From Panax quinquefolius (Eukaryota; Streptophyta; Magnoliopsida; Apiales; Araliaceae): a stretch of 64,000 nt of DNA. Below are positions 1 to 11,082 of the stretch, piece by piece; the first letter of the stretch is position 1; each line of letters begins with the position of its first letter. A program made the translations under genes and the position numbers. The stretch spans positions 96,297,065 to 96,361,064 of the forward strand of contig CM035166.1 of NCBI GenBank assembly GCA_020205615.1, written 5' to 3'. The notes beneath the pieces are model-generated. The model was not told the origin of the DNA. It made no database searches and saw only the letters and a list, made by a program, of their open reading frames with translations.

Positions 1-155
1 TACGCTTTAAAGTTATACCTCAAGTCAAAGTTTTGTGGAGAAACCACGATGTTGAGGAAATGACCTGGGAGTTAGAATCTAAAATGAAATCCAGGTATCC
101 TCACCTCTTCGATATACCAGGTACGCACCCTAATTTCGAGGACGGAATTTCATAA
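1..155 (+). pseudogene. Tail of a Ty3/gypsy (Tekay) polyprotein, chromodomain end
   Basis: The last ~50 codons of an integrase-chromodomain tail, cut by the window edge. The frame ending at the TAA at 153-155 reads the usual Tekay ending, with VKVLWRNHDVEEMTWELES and then YPHLF. Chromodomains of this type are thought to steer integration towards heterochromatin. The same ending occurs at 10920-11080 and 50750-50905. It belongs to a copy lying mostly left of the window, whose 3' LTR is the LTR at 167-3352. The tail itself has no stop. Confidence 0.8.
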
Positions 156-166
156 GAAGGGGAGGT
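156..166 (+). other. Polypurine tract (PPT)
   Basis: Purine-rich GAAGGGGAGGT directly before the LTR start TGTAAGACCCC. In LTR retrotransposons this primes plus-strand DNA synthesis. Nearly the same tract precedes the 3' LTRs of elements A (11083-11093) and E (50912-50923). Confidence 0.8.
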
Positions 167-903
167 TGTAAGACCCCAACTTTTATGAATAAAGAATAAT
201 TTTCTCGAAATATATTTTTGAATATTATGGTGTGGATTTAATATAATGTTATAGTTGTGGATAATATTTTCAAAATTTTCAAAGTAAGCAAGTGGTTATA
301 TAATATTCGATTGGTTGGGGAATATTCGTTTTAACAGAGAATATTCGTACAACGGCACAATCATTGGTGGACCCCACAACGGAAGTATTGTGAGTTATAA
401 TATTAATAATGAATAAGTTATGTTGATTAAAGATGAAATTGATAGTTCCATTGTGTTGGGATTATTAGTGTTAGTGGAAATCGACATTTATTTCGATAAT
501 AATTGATGTCTGGAGGTTATATTGACCAATCGGGTAATTAATCAGATAAATGAGCAATTAATTGCTATTATTTCACATGCTTATAACAATTTGTTCACAT
601 GTGTGTACTATTGATTCACGTTCATATACTATTAGGGGAGGTGGTGCAAAATTGATAATACTTGCATGACTAAATTAAAAATGGAGGTATAGATGAAGGA
701 ACTATACTGTAATTAGTTTTTTCACATAATTATACTATTAAGTCACATGAATGAACTATTAATTCACATTATTTACTATTAGGGGAGGTGGTGCAAGTTT
801 GATAATATTTGCAGGACTAAATTAAAAATGAAGAAAAAGAGAAATGTATTATACTGTAATATTTTGAACCTCAAAACGTGCAATTATCGAAACTATATTT
901 TCC

Positions 904-910
904 TATAAAT
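904..910 (+). promoter_or_regulatory. TATA box of LTR A (first copy)
   Basis: TATAAAT within TTTTCCTATAAATAGAA. The same box sits at the same relative place in every related LTR here, followed by a CT-rich stretch and an AGAGAGAAA tract as expected near a start site. The start site itself is inferred. Confidence 0.65.
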
Positions 911-1097
911 AGAATCTCATTCTTCCTTCATTTCTCACCAATTCACTAAAGCTATAGAGCAATTATTATATAGAGAAATTATAGAGAGAAAGAAGAAGAG
1001 AAGTCTACTACCTCACTATTCCAGTATTCAGTCTTCTTCTAAGGTAAGGGGTATTATTCTTTCCTATAATAAAGAGGGTTATTTTCTTTCAATACTC

Positions 1098-1475
1098 GTA
1101 AGGGTTGTTATTCCATTCTTTATTATTATGTTGGAATAACCTTTCTGTGTGGTCTATTGCATGCCTGGTGAATTCTGTTGTTATTCATTCTTTATTATTC
1201 TGTTGGAATATCCTATCTGTGCAGATTATGCATGACCTGGTTCCATTCTTTATTATTCTCATTAGAATATCCATGCTATCTGAAAGTTACGCATGACACA
1301 GTTCCATTCTTTATCATTCCTTTGGAATAACTTTGTCTATATCTGGATTCATGCGCTCGGGTGAATTTTTCTCATTATTCCATTCTTTATTATTCGTTGG
1401 AATAACTTTGCCTACATGTGGATTACTGCATGCATGGTGAATGATCCTTCGTATTCATTCCTAATTAAATTATGG
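1098..1475 (+). repeat. Leader array of TTATTCC...GGAATAA units, LTR A
   Basis: Five to six imperfect units of about 60-70 bp, each with a core like TCCATTCTTTATTATTCTG followed by TTGGAATA and a spacer containing GCATG. Each core is a short inverted repeat around an AT-rich loop. The units yield small open frames but no conserved protein. Confidence 0.75.
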
Positions 1476-1807
1476 AAATGATCTGTCTCACGGATTACTG
1501 CATGACGGGCAAAAAATCCATTTGCGAGCTTCATATATTCTATTATATTTAGTTGGTTAAAGTTTTGGCTTCTATACTCCATGAAATTAGTAGAATATCC
1601 TCGGATATTTGCGCTTCATCCAAATCTTTTCATGGAAATATTCTTCGAGCATTCTTGAATTTTACTCCACAAAACAATTATCATGTTGATAATTTGGGCG
1701 TTATTGATTTGGATAAATTAAATTATAAATCTTTAAAATTTATCTTTGAACTTATTTTATTGAATTCTTATATCATTGTCATCATGCTCATGTTTATAAT
1801 ATGTTGA

Positions 1808-2055
1808 AAGTCATCTACATGGCTTTATAGTGCATAGATGGACTTGGTGTGATTATGACTGAGGATTATTCGGTATAATCATGGTACCGTAATATTACAA
1901 ATGATTTGGTAAAGTTCTCATTGGTCGAGTGCATTGATGGATGATTATTGGCATGATCGTGACCATTGATGAATACACGAATATCCTTGGCGATGAGTGC
2001 ATGGATAATTTGTGGTCGTGATACTAATGAATATCCTTGGCCGTAGTGCGAGGAT
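1808..2055 (+). repeat. Stem-loop array with GTAGTGC-type loops, LTR A
   Basis: Several short hairpins whose loops resemble GGCCGTAGTGCA. The first is CATCT...AGATG around TAGTGCAT at 1812-1840. Later ones pair TATCC with GGAT(A). The same array follows the leader array in LTRs A, B, C and E. Confidence 0.6.
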
Positions 2056-2202
2056 GATGTGGTTTATTTATTAAAATTTCGAGTCTCAAATGATAAAAGT
2101 GATGAAAAACCTTTTAAATCATAGAAGATAGTAGATTTTATTCTCTACTTGACTCTTCTAATGGATTGCTTGTTCCGCTGCAGTTAAACTTGATGTTTGT
2201 TA

Positions 2203-2954
2203 CTCCCTCCATCCCAAAATAATAGACGTTTTAGGGTATTTTTTTCCCAAAATATCTGACGTTCTACAATCCCAAAAATATTTTGGCATTTGTTTTCCCT
2301 CTCTACCCTTCCTTCTCCACCACTATTCTCACAACTATCAGATCTATCAGATCTATTCTCACAACTTCAGATCTATTCTTCTTAAAGCTTTGCTTAAAGC
2401 TCACTTTATTTATCTTTCTACAATTATTTTGAGAGAGAAAAAAAAAGGTTGAGTAATGGCTGGACTGAAACTCTTCACTGCTCTGCTTCTTCTTATCTCA
2501 TCACTGGCCATCGGAGGTAAACGGGTTGAAAGCCATAATTTTTTCCGAAAACAGTGTAGTGTCTGCCTAAGCATATTTCCGATGACAGCCATATCGACGC
2601 CGGAAACAACTCCGGTGTTTCGGATTTTTACGATGACTACGTGGAAAAAAACGAGAATCAGAATTCGATTGCCTCTGCGGAATTACAGACGTCTTCGGCA
2701 CCGGAGAAGGAGGAGACGATCGGCGGGGAGGGGAAGCAGATTGTGAGTAAGGAAAATGCGGATCGTGAAGGCAAGTAAGCAAGTAAGCAGATATGGTGGC
2801 AGCAAGGGAGGTGAAGAGATTAAGAAGAAGATAGAGATAAGGCTAAAGAGATGAAGAAGACGCAATATTAATTAAGGGTAAAATAGTAAAATTATAACTA
2901 TTCTTAATCTTTGTGAAACTCTCTAGAACGTCTATTATTTTGGGATGGAGGGAG
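2203..2954 (+). mobile_element. Stowaway-type (Tc1/mariner) MITE, 752 bp
   Basis: Terminal inverted repeats of ~28 bp begin CTCCCTCCATCCCAAAATAA and end with the complement GGGATGGAGGGAG. They are flanked by TA (2201-2202 and 2955-2956). The empty site is visible in the sister LTRs at ~6800 and ~13547, where TGTTTGTTATATTTTATC is uninterrupted. TA target and CTCCCTCC termini are hallmarks of Stowaway elements. It is long for a MITE, because it carries the captured gene fragment at 2456-2778. No transposase is present. Confidence 0.9.
2456..2778 (+). pseudogene. Captured fragment of a secreted-peptide-like gene inside the MITE
   Basis: ATG follows a purine-rich leader and opens a classic signal peptide (MAGLKLFTALLLLISS, then LAIGG): a lysine, a long hydrophobic core, and small residues at the likely cleavage site. 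After ~45 codons the frame shifts by one, and the continuing frame is acidic and Ser/Asn/Glu-rich, with DFYDDYVEKNENQNS near its start, ending at TAA ~2778. It is much richer in G+C than the LTR around it. A short precursor with signal peptide, acidic middle and an Asp-Tyr resembles plant peptide-hormone precursors in general style, but I cannot assign a family. Codon-like content and the sharp boundary with MITE sequence suggest host gene capture. It is probably not functional because of the frameshift. Confidence 0.5.
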
Positions 2955-3353
2955 TATATTTTATCAGTTTGACATTGTTGAAGGCTAACGATAAATTATT
3001 CTACATTATCTTAGTCATAATATTTCTTACTGGGCTAGTTGAGCTCACCGTTTCTTTCACTGTTCTCTTCAGGAAATGAGAATATAAATTTGGACGCAGT
3101 CGGGAGCGGATTGACGGTCCAGATGGTTGTTTTAGTAGTCCTTCCTATTCTATAAAATAGTGTGACAATCAATGTAATGAGGACTCCATTAAGTGTGGAT
3201 ATTTTCTAGATGACAATATTTTTATTAAAACTCTTAGATTATGTTTTGTCATATTTTACACGACTGTTGTATAATTAAGTTGTATTTGAATTTTGTACCA
3301 TGTATTTAGCGACTCAAGATGGGTGATGTATACCTATTTTGGGATCGTCATAG

Positions 3354-3366
3354 TTGGTATCAAAGC
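3354..3366 (+). other. Primer binding site (Met-tRNA), element A
   Basis: TTGGTATCAAAGC, complementary to the 3' end of plant initiator Met-tRNA with one mismatch to TTGGTATCAGAGC. It starts 2 bases after the LTR end. Confidence 0.85.
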
Positions 3367-3539
3367 TTAGGGATATGATCCCTGGCTGAGATGTGAGACA
3401 AGAACTAGGAGGGGAGAGACGGGGAATTCCTTCGCTAGTATGACCTACCTTAGTTTATTTGGTATTTAATTGGTCGGTCATAGTATATGGATAATATGTG
3501 ACATATCAATTAACCCTTGTTTTGTGGCAGTATTTGAAA

Positions 3540-4286
3540 ATGACATCCGAGAATATTGAGAATAGTAATGGAACATAGGAGACCGTTGAGTCACCACAGA
3601 TTAACACCCAGAATAATGTGCATTAGGAAGGCAATAATCCTCAGGTGAACAACACCGACCAAATGGCGAACGACGAAATGTTTAGGAGCTTTCTGCAATT
3701 CGTATAACATCAGGAAAGAGAGACTCATGTCCAAAATATAGGTGGAAACACTGGTAACTCTCGGACGGTGACCGCTAAACCGTTCAAGGAGCTGGGACCA
3801 CCAGAGTTTGTTGGAGAGCCAAAACCACTTTAGGTGGAGACGTGGATAAAGCACATCACCAAGATATTTGATGTCTTGGGATGCTCCGAGGAACAAAAGG
3901 TTCCCTTTGCCACCTTTATGTTGCGAGGAGAGTCAGATTATTGGAATGAATCGGTAAAGCGTACTCAACCTACCGCACTAAAGATGTCTTGGGAGAAGTT
4001 CCAAGAACTATTCAACGACAAGTACTTTCCCGAAAGTATTCGTCACATGAAAGAGGTAGAGTTCATCAAGTTGGAGCGAGAAACAATATGACCGTGTCGC
4101 AAAGACGAAGCTAAGTTTGCCAAGTTGTCTGGTTTTGCGTCTCACTTGGTTGACAATGAGGAGAGAATAGCGAGATGTTTCTAAGAGGTTTGAAACCCAG
4201 ATATGTCAATATCTAATTTCTCAAAAGCGTGTTTGTATTCGGATGTTATAAATAGGGCTCGATTATTGGAGTAGCGATAACTTGTC
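3540..4286 (+). pseudogene. gag: gag, N-terminal part (element A)
   Basis: Capsid-type Gag core: ELGPPEFVGEP, then a Trp-containing region with ITKIFDVLGCSEEQKVPFA, FMLRGESDYWNE and WEKFQELFNDKYFPES, typical of the plant retrotransposon gag family. The start is uncertain: element E has an ATG 9 bases further upstream where this copy reads TAT. In-frame stops occur near 3576, 3627, 3705 and 3832, and the frame changes after ~4090. The rest of gag resumes at 7203, beyond a nested solo LTR that cuts it at 4287-4291. Confidence 0.8.
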
Positions 4287-5179
4287 AACTCAGTAAGACC
4301 CCAACTTTTATGAATAAAGAATAATTTTCTCAAAAATATTTTGAATATTATGGTGTGGATTTGATATAATGTTATAGTTGTGGGTAATATTTCAAGTTTT
4401 GCAAAGTAAGCAAGTGGTTATATAATATTATTGATTGGTCGGGAATATTCGTTTTAACAGGGGAATATTCATACGACACACACAATCATTAGTGGACCCC
4501 ATAATGAAGTATTGTCGTAGTTAGAAAACAACAGTATTATCTTTTTATAAAAATAACGGCGAAAGTGTTATCGTTAAAACTGTTGAACTACCCGGTAGTA
4601 AAAGTAAAGATGTCTGGCGTGGTTGCATAGTAGCACACGGTATTGATTATTGATGCTTACGTGAGAAGTCACTCAGTTATACTTAATTATTGCTACAGTA
4701 ATTGTTGCATCATATCTCTCATATTATTGATTCAATTATTGTCACAGTATCATCTGCATAATATTCATTATTATTAAATCAATAATTGAGACGACAAAGT
4801 TATTCATATTATTATTTGCAATATTGACAATGTCTAGAAGTTCTGTCAATGAGAGGTTTGGTCACCTAATTGCGCGTGCCAATAAGGAGAAATCCTTATC
4901 GAAAAGCCCCTCTTTCACGGAGCGACACGCTTGTTAAATATTGTGAGTTATAATATTAATAATGAATAAGTTGTGTTGATTAAAGATGAAATTGATAGTT
5001 CCATTGTGTTGGGATTATTAGTGTTAGTGGAAATCGACATTTATTTCGATAATAATTGATGTCTGGAGGTTATATTGACCAATCAGGTAATTAATCGAAT
5101 AAATGAGCAATTAATTGCTATAATTTCACATGCTTATAAATATTTGTTCACATGTGTGTACTATTGATTCACATTCATG

Positions 5180-5420
5180 TACTATTAGGGGAGGTGGTGC
5201 AAGATTGATAATACTTGCATGACTAAATTAAAAATAGAGGTATAGTTGAAGGTACTATGCTGTAATTAGTTTTTTCACATGATTATACTATTAAGTCACA
5301 TGAATGAACTATTAATTCACATTATTTACTATTAGGGGAGGTGGTGCAAGTTTGATAATACTTGCAGGACTAAATTAAAAATGAAGAAAAAGATGAAGGT
5401 ATTATACTGTAATATTTTGA
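5180..5420 (+). repeat. 148-bp tandem duplication in U3 of solo LTR A
   Basis: A block with TACTATTAGGGGAGGTGGTG and TTGATAATACTTGCA starts at 5180 and again at 5328. The same pair occurs at ~630/779 and ~11980/12130 in the other A LTRs, so it is a family trait. It lies just upstream of the TATA box, where enhancer repeats are commonly found. Confidence 0.75.
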
Positions 5421-5456
5421 GCCCCAAAACGTGCAATTATCGAAACTATATTTTCC

Positions 5457-5463
5457 TATAAAT
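5457..5463 (+). promoter_or_regulatory. TATA box of solo LTR A
   Basis: TATAAAT within TTCCTATAAATAGAAGC, at the same relative position as in the other LTRs. Confidence 0.6.
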
Positions 5464-5654
5464 AGAAGCTCATTCTTCCTTCATTTCTCACCAATTCACA
5501 GAAGCTTTAGAGCAATTATTATAGAGAGAAATTATAAAGAGAAAGAAGAAGAGAAGTCTGCTACCTCACTATTCCAGTATCGAGTTTTTCTAAGGTAAGG
5601 AGTATTATTCTTTCGTATTCACGAAGAGAGTTATTTTCTTTCAATACTCGTAAG

Positions 5655-6095
5655 GGTTATTATTCCATTCTTTATTATTTTGTTGGAATAACTTTTCTCA
5701 TCTAAATACCGCATACATGGTGAAATTCTTCCATTATTCCATTCTTTATTATTACATTAACTCGTCTGCATGCGATTCTATCGCATGCACTCGTGAATTC
5801 TGTTGTTATTCCATTCTTTATTATTCATTTGGAACATCCTATCTGCATGCGGATTACATACGACTGGTTCCATTCTTTATTATTACATTGGAACATCCTA
5901 TCTCATGCGGATTACGCATTGACACAGTTCCATTCTTTATTATTTTGTTGGAACATCCTCATCAATGCGGATTACGCATGACACAGTTCCATTCTTTATT
6001 ATTTTGTTGGAATAACATGTCTGTGCGGATTACACACGCCTGGTGAATTCTTCTGTTATTCCATTCTTTATTATTCTGTTGGAATAATCTGTCTA
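5655..6095 (+). repeat. Leader array of inverted-repeat units, solo LTR A
   Basis: Six to seven ~60-70-bp units. Clear pairs are TTATTCCA (6056-6063) with TGGAATAA (6080-6087), and GTTCCA (5867-5872) with TGGAAC (5889-5894). Left and right arms change together between units. The small open frames across this stretch are by-products of the repeats. Confidence 0.78.
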
Positions 6096-6418
6096 CGTGG
6101 ATTACCGCATGGCGGCAAAAATCCATTTGTGGTTTCATATATTCTATTATACTATGTTGATTAAAGTTTTGGCTTCTATACTCCATGAAATTAGTGGAAT
6201 ATCCTTGATATTTGCGCTTCGTCCAGTATCTTTCCATGGAAATATTCTTCTGAGCATTCTTGAATTTTATTCCACAAAACAGTATCATGTTGACAATTTG
6301 GACGTTATTGATTTTTGGGTAAATTAAATTATAAATCTTTATAAATTTATCCTTGAACTTGTTTTATTGAATTCTTATATCATTATCATCATCTTCATGT
6401 TTATAATATGTTGAAAGT

Positions 6419-6665
6419 CATCTGTGGCCTGTAGTGCATAGATGGACTTGGTGTGATTATGACCAGGGATTATTCTGTATAATCATGACAGTAATGTTAC
6501 AAATGATGTGGTAAAAGTCCTCATTGGCCGTAGTGCATTGATGGACAGTTGTTGGCATGATCAAGACCATTGATGAATACACGAATATCCTTGGCTAGTA
6601 GTGCATGGATAATTTGTGGTCGTGATACTAATTATTATCCTTGGCCGTAGTGCAGGGATGATGTG
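6419..6665 (+). repeat. Stem-loop array with GTAGTGC loops, solo LTR A
   Basis: Consecutive hairpins: CATCT (6419-6423) with AGATG (6440-6444); TGATTAT (6454-6460) with ATAATCA (6479-6485); then TATCC/GGATA and ATCC/GGAT pairs, several with a loop close to GGCCGTAGTGC. Confidence 0.7.
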
Positions 6666-7202
6666 GTTTATTTATTAAGCTGAGTCTCAATGATGAAAGT
6701 GATGAAAAACCTTTTAAATCGTAGAAGATAGTAGATTTTATTCTCTACTTGACTCTTCTAATGGATTGCTTGTTCCGCTGCCGTTAAACTTGATGTTTGT
6801 TATATTTTATCAGTTTAACACTGTTGAAGGCTAACGATAAATTATTCTGCATTATCTTAGTCATAATATTTCTTACTGGGCTAGTTGAGCTCACCTTTTC
6901 TTTCACTATTATCTTCAGGAAATGAGAATATAGTTGGGACGAGTCGGGGAACGGATTGACGGTCCAGATGGTTGTTTTAGTATTCTTCACTATTCTATAA
7001 AATAGTATGACAATAAATGTAATGAGGACTCCATTGAGTGTGGATATTGTCTAGATGACAATATTCTTATTAAAACTCTTAGATTATGTTTTGTCATATT
7101 TTACACGACTGTTGTATAATAAAGTTGTATTTGATTTTTGTACCATATATTTGGCGACTCAAGATGGGTGATGTATACCTATTTTGGGGGTGTCACAAAC
7201 TC

Positions 7203-8118
7203 AACCAAGAGAAAGCAGTCGGCAAAATGATAATACCAGTGGTAGCAGTCATCGAAGCGGTGACAACAAACGTAGAGGGAATCAACATGCCAGAAATGGT
7301 AACCACTTCGGTGGTAATCATGGCGAAGACAATAAGAATGGACATTTCAAGAAGAGGAGATTAAAAAATGATGGAAAGACGCGTCGACATCGACACCGTG
7401 GTTAAGGAAGGAGAACGACCACCTATCATATGCTTCGAATGCGGAAGGGAGGGACATATCAGTCCAAACTGTGCGCAGCAGTCCAAAATGTGTTATAATT
7501 GTGGAAGAGAATGTTACCTAGCTAGATTTTGTCGTACAGGGAAGCCAAGTCCAGTTGGAACGGTGACACCAAATGCCGTCCCAGACAAGTCAAAACCAGT
7601 AGTTCAAGGGAGAGCGTTTGTTGTGACTTCCCAAAAAGCAAGAAACCCGAAAGAGGTCATCACGATTAAGCTAATCATCAACTCTAGCGAAGTATATACC
7701 TTATTTGATACCGATTCTACCCATTCTTTTATTTCTCCTACTTGTGCTCAACGTTTAAATTTGACTCCGGAGAAATTAGACTTTGACTTATCTATTGAAA
7801 CTCCGTTGGGAGAAACCTTCATTACATCCACTGTTTATAAGTCTTGTTTGGTTCAAATTGGTACCCTCACATTACCTGTCGATATTATTTTCTTAAAAAT
7901 ACTTGCATTTGACGTGATTCTAGGGATTGATTGGTTAACTACTCATCATGCTAAAATTGATTGTTTTCGTAAGGTTGTTAGCTTTCATATTCCTAATCAA
8001 CCTATTATGCGAATTCAAGCGACCAAACCATTAAAATCAATCACGGTCATCTCAAGCCATAAAGCTATTCATTTATTGAAAAATGGATGTCAAGCTTTCT
8101 TAGCTCATGTCATGATTT
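7203..8118 (+). pseudogene. gag-pro: gag end (zinc knuckles) and protease, element A
   Basis: The long frame from 7368 has 250 codons. Knuckle 1 is intact: C22-x2-C25-x4-H30-x4-C35. Knuckle 2 is damaged: CYNCGRECYLARFC has Cys-Tyr where the family has Gly-His, so the zinc-binding His is lost. The protease follows: LFDTDSTHSF at residues 112-121 has DTD in place of the catalytic DTG, and ILGIDWL is at 184-190. Element E keeps DTG. The upstream part (7203-7367) continues the gag frame cut at 4287. The protease of this copy would not be expected to work. Confidence 0.85.
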
Positions 8119-8189
8119 AAACAAAAATAAGTCGATTTGAATGATATTTCTATTGTTAATAAATTCCTGGCGTATTCCCAGAAGAACTT

Positions 8190-9490
8190 CTGCCTACCCC
8201 TGAGCGTGAAATCGAGTTTGGTATCGACCTTAAACTCGTCTAAAACCCATTTCCAAAGCCCTATATCGAATGGCTCTATTGAACTTGAGAGTTAAAATCC
8301 AACTAACTACGAAATTGCTAGACATCGGTTTCATTAGTCCTAAATCGTCTCCTTGGGGTGCTCTGTTACTATTGTGAAGAAGAAAGATGGAAGTATGTGA
8401 CTTTGTATTAATTATTGGGAGTTGAATCATGTCACCATCAAAAATAGGTACCCATTGCCTCGCATTGATGACCTGTTTGACCAGTTGCAAGGAGCCAAAT
8501 TCTTTTCAAATATTGATCTTCGTTCCGGATATCATCAGTTGAAGATTAAAACTGATGACATTCCAAAGACTGCTTTCTGAACTCGGTATGGGTATTACGA
8601 ATTCCTAGTCATGTCTTTTGTATTGACTAATGCTACTGCTGCCTTCATGGATATGATGAACCAAGTATTCAAGGAATATTTGGATCACTTTATGGTCGTC
8701 TTTATGGATGACATCCTCATTTACTCAAAAAGCCATGAAGATAATGAGCAACACTTGAGGCTGATACTCCAAAAGCTTCGTGAAAACAAGTTATATGCCA
8801 AGTTGAAGAAATGCGAGTTCTGGCTTGAGGAAGTAACATTCCTTGGGCACGTGAATATCAAATCATGGAATATCTGTTGACCCGACAAAGATTGAAGCAA
8901 TTCAAAGCTAGGAGCAACCTAAGTCAGTAACTGAAGTACGTAGCTTTCTCGGTTTAGCTGGATATTATCGGAGATTCGTAGAAGGGTTTTCTCGAATCAC
9001 TACTCCATTAACTCAGCTGACTCGAAAAGATACAAAATTCGATTGGAGCGAGGAATGTGAGAAGAGTTTTCAAGAACTTAAGAGGAGGCTTATTTCAACA
9101 CCTGTTCTAACAATACCATCTGGCTCGGAGGGATTTGTCATCTACAGTGATGCTTCAGGCAAAGGGTTAGGATGTGTTCTCATGCAATATGGGAAAGTCA
9201 TAGCCTATGCCTCATGACAACTCAAAGAATATGAGAGGAATTGTCCTACTCATGATCTAGAGTTGGCAGCTATCATTTTTGCGCTTAAGATTTGGAGGCA
9301 TTACCTATATGGAGAGAAGGTGGAGATCTATACGGATCATAAAAGCCTCAAATATTTCTTCACTCAAAATGAACTCAACATGAGGCAATGGCGATGGCTT
9401 GAGCTATTGAAAGATTATGATCATACCATTCAATACCATCCTAGAAAAGCGAACGTAGTAGCTGATGCATTGAGTAGAAGATCATATGCG
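8190..9490 (+). pseudogene. pol: Reverse transcriptase and RNase H, element A
   Basis: RT blocks in order: [38 protein letters not shown], then [16 protein letters not shown] (catalytic FMDD, where F-I-D-D is usual) at ~8695-8745, and FLGHV. RNase H follows: RSFLGLAGYYRRFVEGFSRI at ~8940, [30 protein letters not shown], then the linker LSRRS. Stops and frame changes occur at ~8366, 8400, 8578, 8878 and 9216. The order RT-RNase H before integrase is the Ty3/gypsy layout. Confidence 0.88.
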
Positions 9491-9599
9491 AGTACGAGTG
9501 CATTATTAGCAATGCAAAGGCCCATTTTATATGACTTAAAAAGGATGGAGATAGAGTTAAAGACTCCAGGGACCCATGTGATGATGGTGAATATACCGA

Positions 9600-11080
9600 G
9601 TAGAACCGACTTTAATCGATAAAGTTAAAGCTGCTCAAGCTACAGACTTGGAGCAGACGCGTATGAAGAAGAAAGTACAAGAAAGTGCTATTTCAGAAGC
9701 AAGAATCGATGAAAAAGGAATACTTTGAGTCAACTCTAGACTTTGTGTTCCTAACGATTCTGACTTAAAGTATAAAATCACGATGGAGGCGCACAACACA
9801 CCGTTTGTAATCCATCTTGGGAGTACCAAAATGTATCGTGATCTTCGACATACATTTTGGTGCAGTAATATGAAGAGAGAGATAGCGGGGTTTATCTCAA
9901 GGTGTCTAACTTGTCAACGAGTCAAGGTGGAGCATCAAGTGCCAAAAGGTCCATTGCAACCACTTGAAATTCCAGAATAGAAGTTGGAGCACATTACCAT
10001 GGATTTCATTACTGGTTTTCCCAAGGTTTCTCAAGTCATAGATGTGATTTGGGTCATTATTGATAGATTAACCAAGTGTGCTCATTTCTTAGTGATATGA
10101 GAAACTTATACACTTGAACGTCTTGCTCGTATGTACATAAACGAGATTGTAAGATTTCATGGTATGCCAGTATCCATAGTTTCTGATCGAGACCCAAGAT
10201 TCACTTCAAGATTTTGGGTTAGTTTGCAAAAATCTATGGGCGCGGATTTACGATTTAGTTCGGCATATCATCCTCAAACAGACGGGCAGTCGGGAAGGAT
10301 TATTCAAACTCTTTAAGATTTATTAAGACTCTGTGTCCTTGACTTCAATGGAAGTTGGGACAAGTTCTTACCATTAGTGAAGTTTTTCTACAATAATAGT
10401 TATCAAGCAAGTATTGGCATGGCTCCATTTGAAGCGTTGTATGGAAGAAAGTGTCATTCTCTGGTATGCTGGGATGAGGTGGGCAAAGCAACATTGTTGG
10501 GACCGGATTTGGTACGTATGACTACGGAAAAGATTCAAATGATCTGACAACGTATAAAAACCTCACAAGATCGACAAAAGAGTTATGCTGATCTTCATCG
10601 AAAGGACGTGGAATTCAATATTGGAGATCATGTGTTGTTACGTGTTGCTCCATGGAAAGGAGTTACGAGATTTGGAAAGAGAGGAAAGCTCAATCCTTGA
10701 CTCATTTTCCCATTTATAATCCTCGATCGAAGAGTAGGAATCGTGTGGCTATAGACTACGCTTTACTGCTTAGTATGTCTCATGTTCATAATGTTTTCAC
10801 ATATCTATATTACGTAAATATGTGAAAGACCCGCTTTCACATTATTGAATTAGAACCAGGATGAGATAGAGGAAGATTTAATGTATGAAGAGTTACTTGT
10901 TAAAATCTTGGATAAGAAGGATCATATTCTACGCTCTAAAGTTATACCTCAAGTCAAAGTTTTGTGAAGAAACCACGATGTTGAGGAAATGACCTGGGAG
11001 TTAGAATCTGAAATGAAATCAAGGTATCCTCACCTCTTCGACATACCAGTCGCACCCTAATTTTGAGGACGAAATTTCAT
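9600..11080 (+). pseudogene. pol: Integrase with chromodomain-type tail, element A
   Basis: The zinc-binding region ends in CLTCQRVKVEHQ (~9915-9940). The catalytic core shows MDFITGFPKVSQ (first Asp), [16 protein letters not shown] (second Asp), and AYHPQTDGQSGRIIQTL (Glu position replaced within the usual QTDGQSER). Then come APFEALYGRKC, a GDHVLLRVAPWKG region, and a tail with VIPQVKVL and YPHLFDIP ending at ~11080. Several stops interrupt it, for example after LEIPE at 9979 and after QTL at 10316. Confidence 0.87.
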
Positions 11081-11082
11081 AA

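Larger units (their letters stand above)
167..3352 (+). repeat. LTR of element A (shared by two copies), carries a MITE
   Basis: Starts TGTAAGACCCC and ends at GTCATA (family consensus GTCACA), 2 bases before the PBS. Of 3186 bp, 752 are a MITE plus a 2-bp TA duplication. Compared with the solo LTR at 4292-7197 it lacks 429 bp of U3. The breakpoint (386-391) falls on TATTGT, which flanks the missing segment in the sister copy. U3 runs to about the TATA box at 904; the rest is R and U5, so most of the LTR is transcribed leader. Confidence 0.87.
4292..7197 (+). mobile_element. Solo LTR of family A nested in gag of element A
   Basis: A 2906-bp LTR starting AGTAAGACCCC (one change from TGTAAGACCCC) and ending GTCACA. 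It is flanked by the perfect 5-bp duplication AACTC (4287-4291 and 7198-7202). No PBS or PPT adjoins it, and the gag frame continues directly after it, so it is a solo LTR left by LTR-LTR recombination. It keeps the 429 bp of U3 missing from the LTR at 167 and lacks the MITE, so it is a good reference for both events. Confidence 0.92.
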
